Of a stretch of 64,000 bases of DNA, positions 14,918 to 23,520 are shown piece by piece (the first letter of the stretch is position 1; each line of letters starts with the position of its first letter). The notes beneath the pieces were generated by a model, which saw only the letters and a program-made list of their open reading frames with translations, made no database searches and was not told where the DNA came from. Location of the stretch: NCBI RefSeq assembly GCF_004342445.1, contig NZ_SLWW01000014.1, forward strand, positions 1 through 64,000. The letters run 5' to 3'. A program made the position numbers and the translations under genes. The stretch is from Rhodovulum euryhalinum (GTDB taxonomy: Bacteria; Pseudomonadota; Alphaproteobacteria; Rhodobacterales; Rhodobacteraceae).

Positions 14918-15478
14918 TCAGAATGGCAGGAGGGGTGAATCGTTCCGAAGGTAAAGCGGGTGCTTGGCCGAGCCGTCCTGGTTCCTGCCGAAGCAGAAAA
15001 GCGGCTTTCCCGTGTTCCGTATCGCCTCGACGATCGTGCCGACGACCGGTGCATAACGCGGATGAAGACGCCCATAGACCATCACGATGATCTCGGACTC
15101 GGCCGCCATCGAGAGTAGATCGGGAAGGTTTCTGTCGCTGCAGGCCAGGGCCGGATCCTGCGGCAGATCCCTGGGGTCGGTGGCCCGGTAGTCCAGCACG
15201 TTCCCCTTCAGGTACCGCGTATAGCCCAGAACCTGGGCGCGTGATGTTTCCTTCTGGCAGGTGGGATCCTGTGTTACTGCATCCGCCGTACTCGGGTTCT
15301 TGCCCAGATACATGATGGTTCGCGGTGCTTCGCCCTCGGCCGTCCAGTCGCGCTCGAGACATGTGCGGTACTTGCCACAGGGCGAGAACACGGCGCTGCC
15401 ACGCATGCCTGGCGGAAGCGGCCAGCGCACGCTGCCACCTGGGTCATGGAGTTTCGAGGGATCGTTGAAGGTGTTCAT
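14918..15478 (-). CDS. DUF1643 domain protein
   Basis: The product is 186 residues. It has the DUF1643 features: SPCGKYRTCLERDW near the start, IMYLGKNPSTADAVTQDPTC, and a C-terminal FCFGRNQDGSAKHPLYL. The family is soluble and of unknown function. The ATG at 15478 was chosen over a TTG five codons earlier; neither has a clear ribosome site. It lies 36 bases after the phosphatase gene stop on the same strand, so could be co-transcribed with it. Confidence 0.8.
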   Translation of the reverse strand: MNTFNDPSKLHDPGGSVRWPLPPGMRGSAVFSPCGKYRTCLERDWTAEGEAPRTIMYLGKNPSTADAVTQDPTCQKETSRAQVLGYTRYLKGNVLDYRATDPRDLPQDPALACSDRNLPDLLSMAAESEIIVMVYGRLHPRYAPVVGTIVEAIRNTGKPLFCFGRNQDGSAKHPLYLRNDSPLLPF

Positions 15479-15514
15479 GGGACCATCGGCCAAGGCTTGG
15501 TATTCCGGACGGGG

Positions 15515-16255
15515 TCAATCACCGGCGCGGCCCGGGGGCACCGGCATGCGTCCGCCCGGCGTCAGCAGGACCACATCGCGCCCCTCGATCACGACCGCCG
15601 AGACCGGGCCGCCATAGCCCGCGCCGGTATCCAGATCGACCCGGTTGCCGTGGTGTTCTACCCGATCGACGGGGGTATGGCCGTGGACGATCAGCGCGCC
15701 ATGGTCGCGCCGGTCGTCCAGGAACTCTCCCCGGATCCAGATCAGGTCTTGTTCGTCCTGCGCATCGAGCGGCACGCCCGGGCGTATGCCCGCATGACAG
15801 AAGAACACCTCGCCGCGATGATGGAACGGGGCAAGGGCATCGAGCAGTGCGCGCTGTGCCGCCGGGACCGCGTCGCGCGCGCGCCTGCGCAGCGCGGCCG
15901 TTCCGCCATCCGCCGCGGCTGTGATCCCGTAGGAGGCCAGCGTCTCGCGCCCGCCGAAACGGCCCGAGAGCCAGCCCGCGACATCGGCATCCGCCACGTC
16001 ACTGCCGAGAAAGTCGCGCATCACCGCGTCGTGGTTGCCCCGGAGCAGCACCCAGTTCTCGCCCGCCGCCAGACCCTGCACGAGATAGTCCAGCACGCCG
16101 CGGCTGTCGGGCCCGCGATCGACATAATCGCCCAGATGGACAAGCGGTGCCGTGTCATCGCCCACCCGCGCGCGATCCGCCGCGACCAGCGCATGCGCGG
16201 CCTGCAGGCGGGCAAGCTGGCCGTGGATATCGCCGATGGCATAGCTGCGCAGCAT
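15515..16255 (-). CDS. PPP-family metallophosphatase (serine/threonine phosphatase type)
   Basis: The product is 246 residues and contains the ordered metal-binding motifs of calcineurin-like PPP enzymes: AIGDIHGQ, HLGDYVDRGPDS, LLRGNHDAVM, a later FFCHAG and IVHGHTP. Such bacterial PPPs remove phosphate from proteins or from Ap4A-like nucleotides. The ATG at 16255 places GDIHGQ at the usual distance from the N-terminus. A strong terminator separates it from serA upstream. Confidence 0.88.
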   Translation of the reverse strand: MLRSYAIGDIHGQLARLQAAHALVAADRARVGDDTAPLVHLGDYVDRGPDSRGVLDYLVQGLAAGENWVLLRGNHDAVMRDFLGSDVADADVAGWLSGRFGGRETLASYGITAAADGGTAALRRRARDAVPAAQRALLDALAPFHHRGEVFFCHAGIRPGVPLDAQDEQDLIWIRGEFLDDRRDHGALIVHGHTPVDRVEHHGNRVDLDTGAGYGGPVSAVVIEGRDVVLLTPGGRMPVPPGRAGD

Positions 16256-16281
16256 TTGGGTGTGACCTGAGAACGGAAAAA

Positions 16282-16310
16282 GGGCCTGCCGCACATCTGG
16301 CGGCAGGCCC
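16282..16310 (-). terminator. Intrinsic terminator after serA
   Basis: A 10-bp stem (16282-16291 with 16301-16310) is followed on the minus strand by TTTTTCC. It lies 24 bases past the serA stop. Confidence 0.85.
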
Positions 16311-16333
16311 CGCGATTGTCAAACCGGCCGCTG

Positions 16334-17929
16334 TCAGGCGACCTCGAACTCCAGCGGGCGCACCTGCTGGAACAGCCCGGTCGCCTTCAGTTCGGCGACC
16401 ACCGCCTCGGGGATCGGTTGGTCGAGATAGAGGATCGCGATGGCGTTCGCCCCCGGACCGGTCCGGCCGAGGGTGAAGTTGGCGATGTTCACCCCGTGGC
16501 TGCCCATGGTCGCACCCAGCGCGCCGATGATGCCGGGCACGTCCTTGTTGGTGGTGTAGAGCATGTGCTCGCCGATCTCGGCGTCGATATTGATGCCCTT
16601 GATCTGGATGAAGCGCGGCTTGCCGTCCGAGAACACGGTGCCCGCGATCGACCGCTCGCGCTTGTCGGTCACGACCGTCAGCTTGATATAGCCGTCAAAG
16701 GCGCCCGACTTGCCCTGCGTCGTGGTCGACATCGCGATGCCGCGTTCCTTGGCGACGATCGGGGCCGAGACCATGTTGATCGCCGGATTGGCCTCTTTCA
16801 TCACGCCCGCGATCGCGGCGGCATTCAGCGCCGCGATGTTCATTTCGGCCGCCACGCCATCATGCAGGATGTTGATCGCCTTGATCGGCTCGTCGGTCAT
16901 CTGCCCGGCGAACGATCCCAGATGGCCCGCCAGCGCGATCCAGGGCCCCATGACCTTGGCCTCTTCGGCGGTGATGGACGGCATGTTGATCGCGTTGGTC
17001 ACCGCACCGGTCAGCAGGTAGTCGGCCATCTGCTCGGCCACCTGAAGCGCGACGTTTTCCTGCGCCTCGGTGGTCGAGGCGCCAAGGTGCGGGGTGCAGA
17101 CGACGTTCGGCAGGTTGAACAGCACGTTCTCCTTGGCCGGTTCCTCGGCGAAGACGTCAAAGGCCGCGCCCGCCACGTGCCCCGACTTCAGCATCTCGGC
17201 CAGCGCCGCCTCGTCCACCAGGCCGCCGCGGGCACAGTTGACGATGCGCACGCCCTTTTTGGTCTTGGCCAGGTTCTCGCGGGACAGGATGTTCGCGGTC
17301 TTTTCCGTCATCGGAACATGCAGCGTGATGAAATCGGCCCGCTTCAGCAGTTCGTCCAGTTCCACCTTGTGCACGCCCAGCTTGTCGGCACGCTCTTCGG
17401 ACAGGAACGGGTCGTAGGCCAGGACCTTCATCTTGAGCCCGATGGCGCGGTCGGCCACGATCGAGCCGATATTGCCGCAGCCGATCAGGCCCAGGGTCTT
17501 GCCGGTCAGTTCGACGCCCATGAAGCGGGACTTCTCCCACTTGCCGGCATGGGTCGATGCGTTGGCCTCGGGGATTTGCCGCGCCACCGCCATCATCATG
17601 GAGATCGCGTGTTCGGCCGTGGTGATCGAGTTGCCAAAGGGCGTGTTCATCACGATCACGCCCTTCTTGGACGCGGCGTGGATGTCCACGTTGTCCACCC
17701 CGATCCCGGCGCGGCCCACGACCTTGAGATTGGTCGCGGCCTCCAGCACCTTTTCGGTGACCTTGGTGGCCGAGCGGATCGCGAGGCCGTCATATTTGCC
17801 GATTGCGGCAATCAGCTTGTCCTTGTCCTTGCCCAGGTCGGGGTCGAAATCGACCTCGATGCCGCGGTCGCGAAAGATCTGGACGGCGGTTTCGGAAAGC
17901 GCGTCGGAGACGAGAACCTTGGGGGCCAT
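16334..17929 (-). CDS. serA: D-3-phosphoglycerate dehydrogenase
   Basis: The product is 531 residues, the long form of SerA with an intervening domain and a C-terminal ACT domain (VPGIIGALGATMGSHGVNIA). It oxidises 3-phosphoglycerate to 3-phosphohydroxypyruvate with NAD+, the first step of serine synthesis. The nucleotide-binding motif is GLIGCGNIGSIVADRA; catalytic Arg, Glu and His lie in NCARGGLVDE, VFAEEP and TPHLGAST. I chose ATG 17929 because AAGGAG is eight bases upstream, whereas the GTG at 17938 overlaps that site. It follows serC by 99 bases and ends at a strong terminator. Confidence 0.95.
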   Translation of the reverse strand: MAPKVLVSDALSETAVQIFRDRGIEVDFDPDLGKDKDKLIAAIGKYDGLAIRSATKVTEKVLEAATNLKVVGRAGIGVDNVDIHAASKKGVIVMNTPFGNSITTAEHAISMMMAVARQIPEANASTHAGKWEKSRFMGVELTGKTLGLIGCGNIGSIVADRAIGLKMKVLAYDPFLSEERADKLGVHKVELDELLKRADFITLHVPMTEKTANILSRENLAKTKKGVRIVNCARGGLVDEAALAEMLKSGHVAGAAFDVFAEEPAKENVLFNLPNVVCTPHLGASTTEAQENVALQVAEQMADYLLTGAVTNAINMPSITAEEAKVMGPWIALAGHLGSFAGQMTDEPIKAINILHDGVAAEMNIAALNAAAIAGVMKEANPAINMVSAPIVAKERGIAMSTTTQGKSGAFDGYIKLTVVTDKRERSIAGTVFSDGKPRFIQIKGINIDAEIGEHMLYTTNKDVPGIIGALGATMGSHGVNIANFTLGRTGPGANAIAILYLDQPIPEAVVAELKATGLFQQVRPLEFEVA

Positions 17930-18028
17930 CTGGGGCACTCCTTGAAAATGGGATATGTCGCGCGCCCCGGGGTGATCCGGGGTCGCGTGGTATGTGGGGA
18001 AATCCCGGCGCAGAGGCCGGGACCGGCG

Positions 18029-19186
18029 TCAGGCCGCCCTGGTCTGCGCCGCGATCTCGGCCTCGAAGGCCCACTCGATCCACGGCATCAGGGCGGCGAT
18101 ATCCGCAGTCTCGACGGTGGCGCCGCACCAGATGCGCAGACCGGCGGGTGCGTCGCGATAGGCGCCCACGTCATAGGCCACGCCCTCGGCCTCCAGCCGC
18201 TTGGCGACGGCCTTGGCGAAGCCCGCGCCATCCACGATGCGCGGATCGGTGAACTTGAGGCAGACGCTGGTGTTCGACCGCGTCGCCGGGTCCACGGCCA
18301 GGTTCTCGATCCAGTCGCGGGCATCGACGAAGTCCTGCACGGCCGCGAAATTGGCGTTCGCGCGCGCCATCAGCGCGGGCAGGCCGCCGATGGATTTTCC
18401 CCAGTCGAGCGCCACCAGGTAATCCTCGACCGCGAGCATCGAGGGCGTGTTGATCGTCTCGCCCTCGAAGATACCTTCGATCAGCTTGCCGCCCTTGGTC
18501 ATCCGGAAAAGCTTGGGCAGGGGCCATTTGGGGGCGTAGCTTTCCAGCCGCTCGACGGCGCGGGGGCTGAGGATCAGCATGCCATGCGCGGCCTCGCCGC
18601 CCATCACCTTCTGCCAGCTGAAGGTGGTCACATCCAGCTTGTCCCAGGGCAGGTCCATCGCGAAGGCGGCGCTGGTCGCGTCACAGATCGTCAGGCCCTG
18701 ACGGTCGGCCGGGATCGCGTCGCCGTTCGGCACGCGCACGCCGCTGGTGGTGCCGTTCCAGGTGAAGACCACGTCCTTGTCGAAATCGACCTGGGCGAAA
18801 TCGACGATCTCGCCATAGGCGGCCTCGCGCACGGTGGCGTCGAGTTTCAGCTGCTTGACCACGTCCGTCACCCAGCCGGCGCCGAAGCTTTCCCAGGCCA
18901 GCATCTCGACGCCGCGCGCGCCCAGCATCGTCCACATCGCCATTTCCACGGCGCCTGTGTCCGAGGCGGGCACGATGCCGATGCGGTAATCGGCGGGCAC
19001 GCCCAGAATCTCGCGCGTGGTCTCGATCGCGGCCTTCAGCTTGGCCTTGCCCACCGCGGCACGGTGCGACCGGCCGAGCGGCGCGTCGTTCAGCTTGTCG
19101 AGGGAGAAGTTCGGGATCTTGGCGCAGGGGCCAGAGGAAAAGCGCGGATTGGCCGGCCGCGCGGCCGGTTTCACGGGGTCTGTCAT
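18029..19186 (-). CDS. serC: Phosphoserine aminotransferase
   Basis: The product is 385 residues of the alphaproteobacterial SerC type. It begins [20 protein letters not shown], and the pyridoxal phosphate lysine is in [16 protein letters not shown]. It converts 3-phosphohydroxypyruvate to phosphoserine using glutamate. The ATG at 19186 has GGAAGGAT upstream. It is the first gene of serC-serA and is divergent from serB, so three serine-pathway genes share one intergenic region. A structured leader resembling the serC RNA motif precedes it. Confidence 0.95.
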   Translation of the reverse strand: MTDPVKPAARPANPRFSSGPCAKIPNFSLDKLNDAPLGRSHRAAVGKAKLKAAIETTREILGVPADYRIGIVPASDTGAVEMAMWTMLGARGVEMLAWESFGAGWVTDVVKQLKLDATVREAAYGEIVDFAQVDFDKDVVFTWNGTTSGVRVPNGDAIPADRQGLTICDATSAAFAMDLPWDKLDVTTFSWQKVMGGEAAHGMLILSPRAVERLESYAPKWPLPKLFRMTKGGKLIEGIFEGETINTPSMLAVEDYLVALDWGKSIGGLPALMARANANFAAVQDFVDARDWIENLAVDPATRSNTSVCLKFTDPRIVDGAGFAKAVAKRLEAEGVAYDVGAYRDAPAGLRIWCGATVETADIAALMPWIEWAFEAEIAAQTRAA

Positions 19187-19194
19187 GGTATCCT

Positions 19195-19262
19195 TCCAGA
19201 TAGTCGCCCCTCGTTGGGGAGGGGTGTCCCACCGCTGCGGTTACGCCCGTTGCGCCGACCGC
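19195..19262 (-). ncRNA. Candidate serC RNA motif in the serC leader
   Basis: Immediately upstream of serC the minus strand reads GGGCGTAACCGCAGCGG, then a hairpin CCCCTC-CCCAAC-GAGGGG, then the ribosome site and ATG. A conserved RNA element upstream of serC-serA operons in alphaproteobacteria has been described (serC motif), and position and general appearance agree. I am matching from memory and cannot confirm the covariance. Confidence 0.5.
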
Positions 19263-19464
19263 GCAAGGGGGCAAACTGCACCGTCTCGTCGCTTTCCAGG
19301 CGATTTGCGACATCGCCGTTGCCGATCGGAAACGTCGTCCTCCGCCACCACGTGAAACCCCCTGCGCGCGCGAAGGGGCGGCGCCGGCGCGGTGCCGGGG
19401 CACTGGCCCTCGGTCCCGGCCCGTGCTTAAAGACCGGCGATCGCGGATCGTAGCGGAGCACGCC

Positions 19465-20340
19465 ATGCATGTCGTCACCCTGATCGCCCCTCCGGGCCGG
19501 CTTGCCCCCGCCCTGGTCGAGTCGCTGCGCAACGCCTGGGGGGGCGGCGCGGCGGTGTGGCTTGCCCCCGATCTCGCGGCCGAATTCGCCCTCGACGCGG
19601 TGCCCGCGAATTTCTGGGAGGTCTGGGCAGAACTGCAGACCCTGGGCGTCGATCTTGTGGCCCAGCCCGCCGAGGGACGACGCAAACGCCTGCTGATCGC
19701 CGACATGGATTCCACGATGATCGGCCAGGAATGTATCGACGAACTGGCCGACGAGGCGGGTGTCGGTCCGCGCGTCGCAGAGATCACGGCACGCGCGATG
19801 AATGGCGAGCTCGATTTCGAGGGGGCGCTGCGCGAGCGGGTGGGTCTGCTGGCCGGGCTTGACGCGGGCGTGATCGACCGGGTTCTGGCCGAGCGGATCA
19901 CCTGCACGCCCGGCGGGGCCGAGTTGATCGCCACGATGAAGGCCCATGGCGGCTACTGCGTGCTGGTCTCGGGCGGGTTCACCAGTTTCGCGGCGCGGGT
20001 CGCGGCCGAACTGGGCTTCGACGAGCACCAGGCCAACACGCTGCTGATCGAGGGGGGGCGGCTGACCGGACAGGTGGCCGAGCCGATTCTCGGGCGCGAG
20101 GCCAAGGTCGCGGCGCTGCGTTCGGTCTCGGCCCGGCTGGGGATTTCGACCGGCGCGGTCATGGCCGTCGGCGACGGGGCGAACGATCTGGGCATGCTGG
20201 GGATCGCGGGGGCCGGGGTCGCGCTGCACGCCAAGCCCGCTGTAGCGGCCCAGTGCGATATCCGGATCAACCACGGCGACCTGACGGCGCTGCTGTACAT
20301 TCAGGGCTATGCACGCGCCGACTTTTCCGCCCGAGCCTAG
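19465..20340 (+). CDS. serB: Phosphoserine phosphatase
   Basis: The product is 291 residues. A short N-terminal ACT-like part is followed by the HAD phosphatase domain with the nucleophile motif ADMDSTMIGQE, then VLVSGGFTSFA, and GDGANDLGMLGIAG. It releases serine from phosphoserine. The ATG at 19465 has CGGAG upstream. It is divergent from serC and convergent with arfB; its TAG stop lies on a CTAG that also ends arfB. Confidence 0.94.
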   Translation: MHVVTLIAPPGRLAPALVESLRNAWGGGAAVWLAPDLAAEFALDAVPANFWEVWAELQTLGVDLVAQPAEGRRKRLLIADMDSTMIGQECIDELADEAGVGPRVAEITARAMNGELDFEGALRERVGLLAGLDAGVIDRVLAERITCTPGGAELIATMKAHGGYCVLVSGGFTSFAARVAAELGFDEHQANTLLIEGGRLTGQVAEPILGREAKVAALRSVSARLGISTGAVMAVGDGANDLGMLGIAGAGVALHAKPAVAAQCDIRINHGDLTALLYIQGYARADFSARA

Positions 20341-20759
20341 TCCTCGGGGTCGACCGCGCCGCGCAGCGCCTTGACCGCGCCGCGGGTTTTCTTTGCCGCA
20401 AGGCGCCGTTTCTTCGAACCCAGCGTGGGCCGGGTCGGCAGCCGGCGTTTCGGCTTTTCAAGCGCCTTCCTGACAAGTTCGACCAGCCGCTCGCGGGCGA
20501 TCTCGCGGTTGCGGGCCTGGCTTCGGGTGTCCTCGACCCGGATCAGAACCGCTCCGCCGTCTGTCCAGCGTCGCCCGGCCAACCGTTTCAGCCGCGCCTT
20601 GACCGGATCGGCCAGGTTTGGCGAGCGCTCCGCCTCGAAGCGCAGGTCGACCGCGGTCGAGACCTTGTTGACGTTCTGGCCGCCAGGCCCCGACGACCGG
20701 GAAAACACCTCGGTCAGTTCCCAGTCCTCGATCGTGATCTCGTCGGTGATGCGCAGCAT
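20337..20759 (-). CDS. arfB: Alternative ribosome-rescue factor B (peptidyl-tRNA hydrolase)
   Basis: The product is 140 residues with the GGQ catalytic motif at 26-28 (SRSSGPGGQNVNK) and a basic C-terminal tail (PKRRLPTRPTLGSKKRRLAAKK) that enters the empty mRNA channel of stalled ribosomes. This is ArfB/YaeJ/ICT1. The ATG at 20759 has no recognisable ribosome site, unusual in this window. About 35 bases upstream stands an intrinsic-terminator-like stem, preceded by a micro-ORF with an extreme Shine-Dalgarno match, so the gene may be controlled by that leader. Confidence 0.92.
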   Translation of the reverse strand: MLRITDEITIEDWELTEVFSRSSGPGGQNVNKVSTAVDLRFEAERSPNLADPVKARLKRLAGRRWTDGGAVLIRVEDTRSQARNREIARERLVELVRKALEKPKRRLPTRPTLGSKKRRLAAKKTRGAVKALRGAVDPED

Positions 20760-20794
20760 GGGGCGAGACTGGGCCAGCCTGTCGAAAATGGAAA

Positions 20795-20817
20795 GGGCCG
20801 CCCATTGCAGGCGGCCC
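20795..20817 (-). terminator. Intrinsic terminator or attenuator upstream of arfB
   Basis: GGGCCGCC (20795-20802) pairs with GGCGGCCC (20810-20817) around a seven-base loop. On the minus strand it is followed by TTTCCATTTTC. It sits between the micro-ORF at 20888-20944 and arfB. Confidence 0.7.
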
Positions 20818-20887
20818 CGAGAGCTACGGAGATGGGCCGGTTAGAGCGAAGGGCCCAATCGGGGATGTTCGGCCTTCGGGGCTGCCC

Positions 20888-20944
20888 TCAGGCCACGGCC
20901 CCCCCGACTGTTCCAACACCTGTCTCCACTATCACTCTAGACAC
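20888..20944 (-). CDS. 18-codon micro-ORF with near-complete anti-SD complementarity at its start
   Basis: The reading is MSRVIVETGVGTVGGAVA from GTG 20944 to TGA 20888. Directly upstream and running into the start codon the minus strand carries AGAAAGGAGGTGGTCCAG (20944-20961), which can pair with the whole 3' end of alphaproteobacterial 16S rRNA (CUGGAUCACCUCCUUUCU, from memory) with one G-U pair and no mismatch. The peptide has no family I recognise. It may be a leader peptide or ribosome-binding decoy rather than a functional protein. It precedes structured GC-rich sequence and a terminator, then arfB. Confidence 0.5.
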   Translation of the reverse strand: MSRVIVETGVGTVGGAVA

Positions 20945-21013
20945 TGGACCACCTCCTTTCTGCTGTTGCCGTCAGGGGTAGCGTGCCACAGATTTGGTGT
21001 ATGTCCAGTTAAA

Positions 21014-21634
21014 TTACGCAACCTGTACGGTCATGCGCCGAACAATCAGGCGGAACGGCACCAGCGCGATCAAGGCGAGGGCAAGTTTGACACCCCAGTC
21101 GGCGACCGCGAGCGACAGCCAGAGCGGCGCGGTCGGGCCGAGCCCCAGCAGGGGCAGCGACTCGTTCGCCCACGAGACGTCGTTTCCCGGCTCCAGAAAG
21201 GCCAGCGCGCCCGAGAACGCGATGGTGAAGAAGATCGCGGTATCGACCGTCGAGCCGACCAGCGTCGAGGCGAGCGGCGCGCGCCACCAGCGGCCCTGCC
21301 GCAGCCGGTCGAACACCGCCACGTCCAGAATCTGCGCCGTCAGGAAGGCAAGGCCCGAGCCCATCGCGATTCGCAGCGTGACCAGCGGTCCGAATTCGCC
21401 CTGGATCTGGGTGCCGACGAACGAGCAGATCACCCCGACGACGAAGCCGGCGAAAACCACCCGGCGCGCGGGCCCCGGCCCGTAGACACGGTTCATCACG
21501 TCGGTCACCAGAAAGGCCAGCGGATAGGTGAAGGCGCCCCAGGTCAGCCACTGGCCGAACAGGATCTGCACGAGGACGTTCGAGGCCACGACGATCGCGG
21601 CCATGGCAAGGATGCCGGGAAGAAGACGGATCAT
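21014..21634 (-). CDS. Queuosine precursor transporter (YhhQ/VUT family)
   Basis: The product is 206 residues with about six membrane segments. The motifs VTDVMNRVYGPGPARRVV, RIAMGSGLAFLTAQILDVAVFDRLR and STLVGSTVDTAIFF are those of the vitamin-uptake-like transporter family (YhhQ), which takes up preQ0/preQ1 for queuosine. It stands alone on the minus strand. Confidence 0.88.
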   Translation of the reverse strand: MIRLLPGILAMAAIVVASNVLVQILFGQWLTWGAFTYPLAFLVTDVMNRVYGPGPARRVVFAGFVVGVICSFVGTQIQGEFGPLVTLRIAMGSGLAFLTAQILDVAVFDRLRQGRWWRAPLASTLVGSTVDTAIFFTIAFSGALAFLEPGNDVSWANESLPLLGLGPTAPLWLSLAVADWGVKLALALIALVPFRLIVRRMTVQVA

Positions 21635-21700
21635 GGGGTCGGTTCCGTTTTGGCAAGGTGGCGGAGACTTGGCCCGCCGGATCGCGGCGGACGCGGTTTC

Positions 21701-22654
21701 CTAGCCGTCGCCGGGCGCGCTGACAACCCGGTATTCGACCAGTTCGTTGCGCTGCAGCGCCATGCCGTTGTCGTCGGTCACCATCGTCAGCCGGATCGCC
21801 CCCGCAGCATCGCGCCACACCGACAGCCCTTCGAGATTGCCATGCCGGCCGATCCCGGTCTCAAGCAGGATCACCTCTTCGGTGGGTCCGGCCGGTCCCA
21901 GCGCAAAGCGGCGCACCCGGCTGCGAAAGGCCAGCGGCGGGACAAAGGCGCGCTCCAGCACGTAAAGCCGCCCGTCCGGCCCGAAATCGGCACCGACAGG
22001 ATGAAAGGGGCCGCGGGCGGGCAGTGAAAGGTCGCGGTTCCAGGCGGCTTCCCGGTATCGGCCGGCCGGTCCGCCGTCCGGGCCGGTGTTGCTGGCAGGC
22101 AGGAGGTAGCGGTAGACCGGGATTCCGCTGGCCTCGACCAGCGTCTCGGGCAGGGCGTAAAGCGCACCATCCGGGCCGAGCGCCAGCGCCTCGATCCCGG
22201 AATTGCCGCCGAGCCGGGGCGCGTCTGGAAGATCGGGCAGCCGGATCGCGCGCGCGCGTATCAGGCGCCTTGCCTCGATCCGGTGATCGTCTTCGAACGA
22301 CACGAAAATCCGCCCGTCCGGGGCGATGGCAAGCCCCTCGGCATCGTGCCCGTGGCCGCGCATCGATCCGCCCTTGTCGCGCGACATCGACACCGCGGGC
22401 AGATCGACGCTCAACGCCACCGGCCCGCCTTTCTCGCGCAGGATTCGGCCGGTCACGAACCAGCCCCGGTCGGCGATCGCGACAAAGTGTGTGCCGTCCT
22501 CCGACACCTCCAGTCCGGACAGTCCCTTCAGATCCGGGCTTTCCGGCATGCCCAGAACCGCCACCTTCACGGCCTCGTCCGCCCGAACCGGCAGCGCAAG
22601 GAACAGCAACAGCGCCAGCGCGGCGCTCAGTTGGCGGCGAGGACGTTGCGGCAC
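21701..22654 (-). CDS. Exported esterase-like phytase-domain protein
   Basis: From GTG 22654 the product is 317 residues with a signal peptide (RPRRQLSAALALLLFLALPV). The rest matches the esterase-like activity of phytase family (PF13449 type), a beta-propeller with LKGLSGLEVSEDGTHFVAIADRG, GHDAEGLAIAPDG, NSGIEALALGPDGALYALPE and ERAFVP motifs. I chose this start because it gives a clean signal peptide; it overlaps the mepA end by 28 bases. Substrate unknown. Confidence 0.78.
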   Translation of the reverse strand: MPQRPRRQLSAALALLLFLALPVRADEAVKVAVLGMPESPDLKGLSGLEVSEDGTHFVAIADRGWFVTGRILREKGGPVALSVDLPAVSMSRDKGGSMRGHGHDAEGLAIAPDGRIFVSFEDDHRIEARRLIRARAIRLPDLPDAPRLGGNSGIEALALGPDGALYALPETLVEASGIPVYRYLLPASNTGPDGGPAGRYREAAWNRDLSLPARGPFHPVGADFGPDGRLYVLERAFVPPLAFRSRVRRFALGPAGPTEEVILLETGIGRHGNLEGLSVWRDAAGAIRLTMVTDDNGMALQRNELVEYRVVSAPGDG

Positions 22655-23520
22655 TGGGCGGGCAGGTCGGCCATGGTGTAGTCCCGCGGGTGGCTCTTTT
22701 TCGGCGCGGGGTCCGGTTTCTTGCCGGGCCTGGTCTTCGGCGGATCGAGATAGTCGGTGACCCACCATGTCAGCGTCTCGTCACAGCCATCGCCGCCCCC
22801 GGACAGGTCCGCGACCGTGGGGCGCTGGGTTTCGCAACTCCGCTCGCCCGGCGGACATTTCAGGCGCACGTGGAAATGGGTGTTGTGCCCGTAGAGCGGA
22901 CGGATCTTCTGCAGCCACGCCCGGTCGGCCCGGGTTGCCTGCCTGCACATCTCGATCTTGACGGGCGGGGTGACGAAGATGCGGTCCACCGACCTGTCCA
23001 TCGCCGCGGCGCGCAGGATCGCCGCATGTGACCTTGTGAAATTGCCGTTCACGCGGCGCTGGTCCTCGCTGCGGACCGAAATCGAGGAAATCGACTCGCG
23101 TTCCGCGCGCGACAGGTTCAGCCGCGCGGGTGGCAGCATCCAGATGTCGACGTCCAGGCCGATCTGGTGCGAGGCGTGACCGCTGGTCATCGGTCCGCCG
23201 CGCGGCTGGCTGATGTCGCCGACATAAAGCCCCCGCCACCCGAAGCGCGTGGCCTCGGCGCTCAGCCGCCTGATGAAGGCGATGGTTTCGGGATGGCCCC
23301 AGTTGCGGTTGCGGGACAGCCGCATCGCCTGCCAGGTGGGGCCGCTTTCGGGCAGTTGCACCAGCCCCGCCGCGCAGCCCTTGGCATAGGTGCCGATCGC
23401 CGCGGGCGGCTGGTTCGAGGCGGTCTTCTGGGCGCCGAAAAGCGCACTGGCCGGCGGTTGCGCCGCGGCCGGTACCGCCAGCGCCAGACCCAGGATCAGC
23501 CCGATCAGGATGCGTGCCAT
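22627..23520 (-). CDS. mepA: Penicillin-insensitive murein endopeptidase
   Basis: The product is 297 residues with a signal peptide (RILIGLILGLALAVPAAAQP). It has the MepA zinc-binding motifs: GHASHQIGLDVDIWML for the first His and Asp, and YGHNTHFHVRLKCP for the later His pair. It cuts D-Ala-meso-DAP cross-links in periplasmic peptidoglycan. The start overlaps the MFS gene by 16 bases and the end overlaps the phytase-like gene by 28. Confidence 0.92.
   Translation of the reverse strand: MARILIGLILGLALAVPAAAQPPASALFGAQKTASNQPPAAIGTYAKGCAAGLVQLPESGPTWQAMRLSRNRNWGHPETIAFIRRLSAEATRFGWRGLYVGDISQPRGGPMTSGHASHQIGLDVDIWMLPPARLNLSRAERESISSISVRSEDQRRVNGNFTRSHAAILRAAAMDRSVDRIFVTPPVKIEMCRQATRADRAWLQKIRPLYGHNTHFHVRLKCPPGERSCETQRPTVADLSGGGDGCDETLTWWVTDYLDPPKTRPGKKPDPAPKKSHPRDYTMADLPAQCRNVLAAN

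Noticed and set aside
16316-19453. A 1045-codon plus-strand frame
   Set aside because: It runs antisense across serA and serC and contains no recognisable domain.
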